64,000 nt of DNA from Euphorbia lathyris (Eukaryota > Streptophyta > Magnoliopsida > Malpighiales > Euphorbiaceae). Where the stretch lies: assembly GCF_963576675.1 (NCBI RefSeq), contig NC_088916.1, positions 6,897,001-6,961,000 on the forward strand, read 5' to 3'. The position numbers were made by a program, and so were the translations under genes. Shown one piece after another: positions 57,201 through 64,000 of this stretch. The notes beneath the pieces were generated by a model, which was not told the DNA's origin, did no database searches, and was given only the letters and a program-made list of their open reading frames with translations. Within the stretch, counting starts at the first letter, position 1. Each line of letters opens with the position of its first letter.

Positions 57201-57335
57201 ATTAATTAAATATTTATTGTTAATTAATTAAATATTTTTAATCTGATTTTTTACTACGTTGACAACTCATCAAAAAGACCTCTAAAACACTTCTTCTCAT
57301 TTCTCTCTGCTTCCGTAATTATATATAGTATAGAT
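54238..57335. repeat. AT-rich repetitive block of about 3 kb, unclassified, with internal tandem repeat
   Basis: Starts with ctagtcgaaaactcgtgcga and a dyad cgtgc-gat-gcacg, and ends near atatatagtatagataat, both common phrases at borders of dispersed plant repeats. There is no gene. The interior holds an (AAT)n run at 55833-55857 and about 2.7 copies of a 277-303-bp tandem unit. Borders and class are tentative, and no inverted termini or target duplication were confirmed. Confidence 0.4.
56104..57000. repeat. Tandem repeat, ~280-300-bp unit, about 2.7 copies
   Basis: Landmark gaaaacatggataag starts at 56251, 56530 and 56833. aaaaattgagttcat starts at 56104 and 56381. Copies share aaatctaaattttagtt, gaaactataacaactattgt and caacataattgagaacaaa with scattered changes. 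The third copy lacks the left part. Confidence 0.8.
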
Positions 57336-57399
57336 AATATCTCAAATCAAGTCAAAACATAGGTCTATTCACTTTCTAAGAAGTTTTTTCCACTCTGAA

Positions 57400-57890
57400 A
57401 AGCCTATCGATAAAGGAGAAGCCCACAGTAGAAATGCACCACCACCTAATCTTGGGGTTTGAATTATATTTCCATACTAATGGAAGTCTATAAATAAATA
57501 ATGTTTCCTTTCTCTCTCTTCATTATGTAAGAATATCACTTTCTTTACTCGGGTTGTTACTAACTTTAGCATCGCAGAGTACTCAAAGGGTCCACCCCAG
57601 TGTAGATCAACGAGTAGCTGGAAATGTCAACTCGATAGTTGGACTACTTTAAACATTTGGTATGGTGAGCGTGGATCCTACTCTACGACATTCATATCCT
57701 CAATCTGAACAGATCGAAACATTTCTCGAAAACATGGAAGGGAAATTACTCGAGGACTATGGTCGAAAGATTTTGATCTCTCGACCTGGTGGCTCAAAAG
57801 ATGTAGTCAACACCATGCTAGAGGGAGAAGAAGGAATCCCCAACTACTAATGAGTTAAACCTCGAATTAAATGATCTCGGGGATGATACT
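57400..57890 (+). mobile_element. Fragment of an older gypsy element (LTR end and leader)
   Basis: The phrase actaactttagcatcgcaga (about 57561-57580) parallels actaactttggcatcggagt in the intact gypsy LTR at about 58264-58283, a typical U5 region. A 62-codon frame (57662-57850) with QIETFLENMEGKLLEDYGRK follows and may be leader or Gag-start text of that older element. The gypsy element at 57891 begins directly after it. Confidence 0.45.
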
Positions 57891-58356
57891 TGATAACATT
57901 AGGATATTATCATGAGGACCAAAAGAGATAATTACCTTAAGATATGCCACGTAGCAAAGGAAGCCGTCTGGCGGATCACCCTAGATCAGCTCTAAGAGAT
58001 CCGCTGGCGGATCTCTCCATTCACCTAGATAACGGCTGGCCGCCGTCTCGGCCATAAATGATTATTAAATGAATCATTAATAGTCTCTAACCGCCAAATT
58101 AAGAGTAACTTGTAACCGCCATTAAATGAGCATTAATGGAGGCTTTCTAGTTACCTAGGGGTTACGAATTCCTCAACTATATATAGCCTACCTTTCTAGG
58201 CTATCAAGGTACACTTACTTTACATTCTCTAAGCTTTGTCAATACGATTTACTCTTCATATATTCTACTAACTTTGGCATCGGAGTGTCCCCGGCCGATC
58301 CCAGCGGCGCCTCACAGGGACGGGATCCGATCGAGAAGTTTTCTCCAGTGTTATCA
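57891..58356 (+). mobile_element. 5' LTR of a Ty3/gypsy element
   Basis: 466 bp, bounded by the perfect inverted repeat tgataac ... gttatca. A TATA-like actatatatagcc lies at about 58169-58181. The U5 phrase actaactttggcatcggagt is present. The likely primer-binding site starts directly after (attggtgcggtgaagg). The 3' LTR is outside the window, so age and target duplication cannot be read. Confidence 0.85.
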
Positions 58357-58419
58357 ATTGGTGCGGTGAAGGTGGAATCCTTGACCAAATAAAGGATTTT
58401 TCGTTCACGTTGAAACATC

Positions 58420-61400
58420 ATGAATGATGAAATACAAAATCCCTCCTCAGGGATCGAATCACCAATAATTACACCATCTAGCGTTGGATGCACAAGCACA
58501 ATCGCCCCTACGATGAATATTGATGGAAATATGCCCACGGCATCCTTCCTTGATATGTGTGCTCAGGATATCGAGGCGCGATATGGGCTTGAAATTGGAA
58601 ACCGCCTTCGGGCATTCATGACTATTCCTCCTCATAGGAGTACGGTACCTACATCAGTTGTCTCAACTCTACCTCCGTTAAACTTCGGTCTGGGACCTGG
58701 GGCTCGTAACTCTTCATTCCTTCAAGCTCACAACGTTGACTCTACGGTAACTACCACGGCGCCGGGTGGAGCGCGACCGGTTATCAGGGAGCTATTTCCT
58801 GGTGAAGGAAGCCACGGGAACAATACGGTCCCTCCCGGCGGATCAGAAGTTCCAAGGTTTAATCGTGATGGGCCGAATGTACCCAGGCGCCCGCGAACGA
58901 ATTCGTCCCATGGTGGATTTAAAGAGCCCATTCGTAAAAAGCGTAAAAAGAACAAAGATAAGCAGGCAAGATCTCCTTCGCCAAGGCGAACAAAATCTCC
59001 ACGCCGTGGCAGATCGGCTCCATCTACTGGTCGTAAAAGGAGCAAAAGACCGGAAAAAACGTCTCATATAGGTGGACCACCACCCCATCCATCTTCAGGA
59101 ACTGTTGGACACACTCTGCCAGAAGGCCAGCAAGGAGGAAACGGTCCAATTCCTCCAAATAGAGGAAGTGGAGGGGGAGGCGACGGAGGAAGAAGGGGAG
59201 GCGGACGAGGCAGACATTCGCCATCGGATTCATCGTCAGAATCAAGTTCTTCTTCCTCTCCAAGCAGATCGCCACGAAGAGATCATCCCAGGGCGGATCC
59301 AGAGAATTTTGATGATAGAGTAAGGGCCCTAGTGCTCCAAATGAATGAGGAAAATGCTAGGCATAATCCATTCGCCAATAGAGATTCGCCTTTTGCGGCC
59401 TGGATCGAAGCAGAGGAAACTGAAAGGGCGTTTAAAATCCCTAATCTTGCAATTTACACAGGCAAAGACAATCTGGAGGCTCATGTTCGAAAATATAGAA
59501 TCTTGGCCAGACTCAATCGAGCCACCGAACCTGTACTTTGCAAGATGTTTGTCACCACTTTGGGAGGTCCAGCCTATTTATGGTTCCAATCTCTACCTCC
59601 AGGCTCCATAAATAGCTTCGATCAATTAAGCAGGGAATTTTGTGCAAAATTTGCTGGCTGCATCCCTGCAGTGGTGAAATCTGGGAAACTTTTTGAGTTA
59701 AAACAGAAGGCGAATGAACCACTTCGAGATTATGTGGACACTTTCAACCAGTTGTGTATACAAATCGTTGATGTAGATATCTCCGTAGCTGTGGAGTGCT
59801 TTGTAAGAAACACTACTTGTAAAAGTTTGCAAGAAGACCTCATTCGTAAAAAGCCCACCAGCATGGCAGAGTTGATGGAGCGCTGTAAAGACTTTATAGA
59901 GGTTGATGATATCCGCCGAGGTACACCATCATCGCCAAAAAAGGATAGAGGCGAATCCCGCCCTCGGGACCGGGACAGAGACAAACGTCAAGATTCTTCT
60001 TCTAGAAACAAACGAAGGGATTCTAGGAACAAATCAACGTTTGTCACCTCCTTCACACCTCTTAATGCTTCTAAAAGTGAAGTTCTTATGTGGATCGAGA
60101 ACAGCCAGCACAAACGGAGCATTTCATACCCCGAGCCAAAAGGGGGGGAGTACACCAACAAAGGAAAGAATCCTAAAAATTATTGCAAGTATCACAGGAA
60201 GAATGGTCATGATACGGATGCTTGCTGGGAGTTGGCTCGAGAAATTGAGCGACTCATTGAGAGAGGAAAATTGGATCGGTTCATCCAAACGGAAGGAAAG
60301 GAAGATGACAAATCCAAAGAGGACCCAAAGAAGAAAGGAAAGGGTACCATCAACGTCATAGCAGGTGGGCCTGGCTATCAGCCAACATTGAAAAAGGCGA
60401 AGACGACCACCCTTGACAGGACATCACTAAATCGCCCTTTCTCAGACGCAGGTCCTGAAATTCCACCCCATGCGGACGCATTGGTCGTCACTATGATGGT
60501 TGAGGGTTGGGAGATGAAGAGGGTAATGATTGATACAGGAAGTTCATGTAATGTCATTACCCGAGGAGCATTCGCCAAACTCAAGATTGATCCTGTCCAG
60601 GTAGAACCAACTGTGGTGGACATTTTGGGAGTGACAGGTCATACCATCCAGACGAAAGGCCAAGTTACTCTGAATTGCGAGCTTACTGATGATGATCAAG
60701 TTTGGCAAGGAGATTTGGAGTTTTCGGTCTTGGATGGACAATTAGCCTACAATATTATCCTCGGGCGACCTTTCATCTCCGAAGCTGCAGCTCTTATCTC
60801 TATTCGCCATTTAACGCTTTACATCCCCACGGTCAAGGGGGGCGTGATGGTTAGAGGTTGTCAAAAAGTAGCCCAAGAGACATATTCGGCTTCCTTAATG
60901 ATTCGCCCTCAATCTAAGGAGGAAGATGAAGAAGAGCGTGTCACAATGGCCTTAGGCGAAACCGAAATGTACCTGATGGCAGAAGAAAAGCAGGTACGGA
61001 TAGCTAAAGGACTACAGGGCAATATCAGAGATGCAATCTCCAAGGTACTCTGTGAGGCCGAAGATGTCTTCGCATGGAAGGATGAAATTCTGCCTGGAAT
61101 CAGTCCGGACATAATCACCCACAAACTCAACATTGATAAAGATGCAGTTCCTGTAGCCCAGAAGCGGAGGAATCATGGTCCAGAAAGACAAAAAGTGATA
61201 GAGGAGGAAATCGCCAAGCTCCAGAAGGCGGATGCCATTGAGGAAGTACTTTACACTCAGTGGTTGGCGAACGTCGTGGTAGTCAAGAAAGCTGGCGGAT
61301 CCTACCGCATGTGCATTGACTTCACAGATCTCAATAAAGCTTGCCCCAAGGATAACTATCCTTTGCCATGCATAGACATGCTTGTAGATGGAACTGCCGG

Positions 61401-63228
61401 TCATGCAATGTATTCCTTTACTGACGTGAAATCAAGTTATCATCAAATCCCTATGGAGCCCTCAGATAGAATCAAGACCTCGTTCGTAACACATCAAGCT
61501 ACTTATTGTTTTAAAGTTATACCCTTCGGGCTCAAGAACGCAGGTGCTACCTATCAGAGGATGATGAACAAGATATTCTCGAACAGTAAGAATGATAATT
61601 ATTCTGTCTATGTAGATGATATGATCATTAAAAGCGCAACTGCGGAAAAGCATGCAGAAGATGTAAAGGAGGTACTGGAAATACTTCGCCATCACAACAT
61701 CAAGCTAAATCCAGAGAAATGTACTTTCGGGGCAACATATGGCAAATTTCTAGGATTCATGATTAGTGAAAGAGGAATTAGCCCAAATCCTGACAAAGTC
61801 AAAGCAGTCCTAGAAATGCAACCTCCTCGGAATATCAGAGAAGTACAACGCCTCAATGGGCGTATCATAGCCTTGGGCAGGTTTATCTCTTGCTCAGCTC
61901 GTAGATGTCAGCCTTTTTTCGAAGTTATCAAGGGACAAAAGGCGTTTGTGTGGAATGAAGATTGCCAAAATGCATTCGAAGGAATCAAGCGGTTCCTTAC
62001 AGAGCCACCCATGATGAGTCGACCTATGAAGGGGGAGGATTTATACATGTATGTGTCAGTTACGGATAAAGCCGTATGCACGGTCATGGTGCGAGAAGAA
62101 AATGCCCAACAATTCCCCATTTATTACGTGAGCAAAGTTTTGAAAGATGCCGAAACCAGATATTCGAAGTTGGACAAAATGGCACTGGCTGTCGTGACCA
62201 CGGCCATCCGCCTTAGACCATACTTTCAGGCACATACCATGATAGTTCGAACCCATATACCGATGAGAAAGGTATTGCAGAAGCCGGACACTTCGGGAAG
62301 GTTGATGGAATGGACGATTCGCTTGGGTGAATTTGATGTAAGATACGAGAGCAGGTCATCTTTAAAAAGTCAGGTCCTGGCGGATTTCGTGAATGAATTC
62401 ACTGATGAGGGGATATCTCATCCCAAGCCTCCGTTAGAAGAATGGTCAATGTATACAGATGGAGCTTCTTCTGTAGATGGAGCTGGTGTGGGAGTTGTGA
62501 TCAAAGGTCCCCACTACATAAGGCTGCGATACGCCGCAAAGTTAAATTTCCATGCTACTAATAATGCTGCTGAGTACGAAGCTCTGATATTGGGCTTACG
62601 TCTACTCCAAGAAATCACCCCGGAGCAGATCATGATCTACAGCGATTCTAAACTAATGGTCAACCAAGTAATCAAGAATTACGAGGTGAAGGACGAGGTT
62701 CTGGCCAAGTATGTAGCAGAAGTCAAAAAGATTATGGATAACCTTGAAGCTAAAGAAACTAAGTGGGAATTGGTTCACATACCAAGGGAATCCAATACAG
62801 AGGCTGATCAATTGGCCAAAATGGCTTCTAGTGAAGTAAACTGGGCGGATCCAGATTGTCCCTTCGAAGTAAAAATGGCTCCAGCATTTGCTGCTGAAGA
62901 AGTGTTCGTACTTACAACAATGGAAGATGATTGGAGGACAGTCATTCGCCAATACCTACTGAATGGAACATTACCTGAAGACAAGGAAGAGGCGAGGAAG
63001 ATTGTTAGGAGATCGACTTACTTCTCCTTGATCAATAATGGTCTTTATAGAAGGTCTTTTAGTCATCCTTGGATGAAATGCATTCTACCAGAAGAAGGGC
63101 AACAGATCCTCAAAGAGCTACATGAGGGGTCTTGCGGGTCACATGAGGCATCCGCCGCGATCTTGAAGAAATCAAGGATAGCAGGGTTCTACTGGCCCAC
63201 AGCCGAGTTAGATGCCAGAGTTTGGTAG
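58420..63228 (+). CDS. Ty3/gypsy Gag-Pol polyprotein (Tat-like, with a second RNase H), 1602 codons
   Basis: A long open frame 63 bp after the LTR. Order: a ~340-residue N-terminal region, basic and RS-rich at 172-213, RGG-like at ~248-268 and SR-rich at 268-290; Gag core ~342-450 (NLAIYTGKDNLEAHVRKYRI, FCAKFAG); CCHC-like knuckle YCKYHRKNGHDTDAC at 588-602; protease with DTG at 705-707; reverse transcriptase from ~962 (YRMCIDFTDLNKACPKDNYP) with YVDD at 1064-1067; a connection/RNase H-like region ~1180-1320; a second RNase H with D1347, E1385 and D1409; and an integrase zinc region (FYWPTAELDARV) at the end. The two RNase H-like domains suggest the Tat/Ogre-Retand group (inference). A stop at 63226-63228 follows a frameshift, and the integrase core continues in another frame. 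Confidence 0.92.
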   Translation: MNDEIQNPSSGIESPIITPSSVGCTSTIAPTMNIDGNMPTASFLDMCAQDIEARYGLEIGNRLRAFMTIPPHRSTVPTSVVSTLPPLNFGLGPGARNSSFLQAHNVDSTVTTTAPGGARPVIRELFPGEGSHGNNTVPPGGSEVPRFNRDGPNVPRRPRTNSSHGGFKEPIRKKRKKNKDKQARSPSPRRTKSPRRGRSAPSTGRKRSKRPEKTSHIGGPPPHPSSGTVGHTLPEGQQGGNGPIPPNRGSGGGGDGGRRGGGRGRHSPSDSSSESSSSSSPSRSPRRDHPRADPENFDDRVRALVLQMNEENARHNPFANRDSPFAAWIEAEETERAFKIPNLAIYTGKDNLEAHVRKYRILARLNRATEPVLCKMFVTTLGGPAYLWFQSLPPGSINSFDQLSREFCAKFAGCIPAVVKSGKLFELKQKANEPLRDYVDTFNQLCIQIVDVDISVAVECFVRNTTCKSLQEDLIRKKPTSMAELMERCKDFIEVDDIRRGTPSSPKKDRGESRPRDRDRDKRQDSSSRNKRRDSRNKSTFVTSFTPLNASKSEVLMWIENSQHKRSISYPEPKGGEYTNKGKNPKNYCKYHRKNGHDTDACWELAREIERLIERGKLDRFIQTEGKEDDKSKEDPKKKGKGTINVIAGGPGYQPTLKKAKTTTLDRTSLNRPFSDAGPEIPPHADALVVTMMVEGWEMKRVMIDTGSSCNVITRGAFAKLKIDPVQVEPTVVDILGVTGHTIQTKGQVTLNCELTDDDQVWQGDLEFSVLDGQLAYNIILGRPFISEAAALISIRHLTLYIPTVKGGVMVRGCQKVAQETYSASLMIRPQSKEEDEEERVTMALGETEMYLMAEEKQVRIAKGLQGNIRDAISKVLCEAEDVFAWKDEILPGISPDIITHKLNIDKDAVPVAQKRRNHGPERQKVIEEEIAKLQKADAIEEVLYTQWLANVVVVKKAGGSYRMCIDFTDLNKACPKDNYPLPCIDMLVDGTAGHAMYSFTDVKSSYHQIPMEPSDRIKTSFVTHQATYCFKVIPFGLKNAGATYQRMMNKIFSNSKNDNYSVYVDDMIIKSATAEKHAEDVKEVLEILRHHNIKLNPEKCTFGATYGKFLGFMISERGISPNPDKVKAVLEMQPPRNIREVQRLNGRIIALGRFISCSARRCQPFFEVIKGQKAFVWNEDCQNAFEGIKRFLTEPPMMSRPMKGEDLYMYVSVTDKAVCTVMVREENAQQFPIYYVSKVLKDAETRYSKLDKMALAVVTTAIRLRPYFQAHTMIVRTHIPMRKVLQKPDTSGRLMEWTIRLGEFDVRYESRSSLKSQVLADFVNEFTDEGISHPKPPLEEWSMYTDGASSVDGAGVGVVIKGPHYIRLRYAAKLNFHATNNAAEYEALILGLRLLQEITPEQIMIYSDSKLMVNQVIKNYEVKDEVLAKYVAEVKKIMDNLEAKETKWELVHIPRESNTEADQLAKMASSEVNWADPDCPFEVKMAPAFAAEEVFVLTTMEDDWRTVIRQYLLNGTLPEDKEEARKIVRRSTYFSLINNGLYRRSFSHPWMKCILPEEGQQILKELHEGSCGSHEASAAILKKSRIAGFYWPTAELDARVW

Positions 63229-64000
63229 AATCTTGTCATAGTTGCCAGATTCACGCAAATGAGTCACACACTACCAAGCACATTCAAAGGCCAATCATTG
63301 AAGGTCGTCCGTTCGCCCTTTGGGGAATAGACATCGTTGGACCATTTCTTCCAACTCGCCGGCAAAAGAAGTACGTAATAGTAGCGGTGGACCATTTCAC
63401 CAAATGGGTAGAAGCCGAGGTTGTTTCCTCCATTGCAGCAGAGCAGATAGTGGAGTTTGTCAAAGATAACATCGTGGGAAGATACGGCATTCCACACACC
63501 ATCATCACTGACAACGGGACACAGTTTAACTGTGGCAAATTCAAGGCTTTTTGTGAGGGATTGGGCATCATGAACAGATTCGCCTCCGTTTATTATCCTC
63601 AGTCCAATGGAATGACCGAAGTGACCAATCGGATGATTGTAAAGGGGATAAAAAAGAGGTTGGGAGAACATGACAAAAAATGGGCGGATCAACTTACAAG
63701 TGTTTTATGGGCTTATCGCACAACCCCAAGAACCGCTACGGGAGAAACGCCGTTTGCCCTTTCTCATGGAGTGGAGGCCGTAATCCCCGTGGAAATACGA
63801 GTCCCCAGTGATCGAGTGGCCTTTTATTGTGAAGAAGACAATGATAAACGACTGAGGGAACGTCTGGATCAGGTCGAGGATCGCAGGGATCAATCCTATG
63901 TACGCATGACAACATATAAACAGCGGATTGCATCCTATCATGATAAAAATGCCAAGATTGTGGATCTAAAGATGGGAGATCTTGTGCTTCGCAAGGCTGA
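63222..64000 (+). pseudogene. Gypsy integrase core, shifted frame, runs off the window
   Basis: From about 63222 the frame one step away continues Pol without a stop to the window end. Visible are CHSCQIHANESH (end of the zinc region), ALWGIDIVGPF with the first catalytic aspartate, IITDNGTQFNC with the second, and TEVTNRMIVKGI with the glutamate, then WAYRTTPRTATGETPFALSH and YHDKNAKIVDLKMGDLVLRK of the C-terminal domain. It is separated from 58420-63228 by a single indel near 63220. The 3' part and the 3' LTR lie beyond the window. Confidence 0.88.

Noticed and set aside
58728..59088. Antisense and alternative frames opposite the gypsy Gag
   Set aside because: They are shadows of the long Gag-Pol frame and have no motif of their own.

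Overview
This window looks like nuclear DNA of a eudicot plant. It is AT-rich, carries one intron-less eukaryotic tRNA gene and two or three plant-type protein genes, and is otherwise packed with plant transposable elements: L1-type LINEs, Ty1/copia and Ty3/gypsy LTR elements, MITEs and foldback repeats. Degraded plastid DNA is also present. The species cannot be fixed from the sequence alone.

Layout. 1-6 kb: LINE 3' tails, nested foldback repeats and a tRNA-Val(AAC) gene. 6-11 kb: another LINE tail, a Harbinger-like MITE, an LTR relic and two hairpins, one with perfect 66-bp arms. 11.2-17.1 kb: a full-length minus-strand L1-type LINE with 13-bp target-site duplications. Its ORF1 is nearly intact and its ORF2 is broken. 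17-20.6 kb: AT-rich repeats, including a segment resembling the 10-11.2 kb flank of the LINE. 20.7-21.6 kb: an intact single-exon glutaredoxin-family gene. 22-28 kb: a hAT-like element with a LINE tail inside it, an LTR relic and MITEs. 28.6-29.7 kb: an intact minus-strand F-box gene. 30.3-32.7 kb: about 2.4 copies of a ~0.97-kb tandem unit containing pieces of plastid rpoA and the plastid trnL(UAA) intron.

32.8-41.3 kb: a copia-type LTR element (target duplication CTCTT). Its 5' LTR was later hit by a 1.8-kb LTR-like insertion (CTTAT) and a 1.7-kb Mutator-like element (CTTATTTAA). Its internal region carries what looks like a captured piece of an RRM gene with an intron boundary on each side. 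42.2-43.6 kb: the last two exons of a minus-strand NRT1/PTR-type transporter with no N-terminal exons. 43.8-48.6 kb: a second copia element (minus strand, GAGAG duplication) sitting in a gypsy fragment. 49-57.8 kb: MITEs, a LINE tail, self-nested foldback repeats and a ~3-kb AT-rich block with its own tandem repeat. 57.9-64 kb: the 5' part of a Ty3/gypsy element with its LTR, a 1602-codon Gag-Pol frame and an integrase separated by one frameshift. The element runs off the end of the window.

Host genes with intact frames are the tRNA, the glutaredoxin-like gene and the F-box gene. The transporter is probably a relic. Most of the rest is a layered record of transposition, and exact target-site duplications allow the insertion order to be read. 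I do not see a clear new defence or metabolic system. The most unusual structures are a regularly spaced array of paired 13-bp dyads in the 1.8-kb LTR-like insertion (33926-34400), the plastid-derived tandem repeat, and the RRM gene piece inside the copia element.
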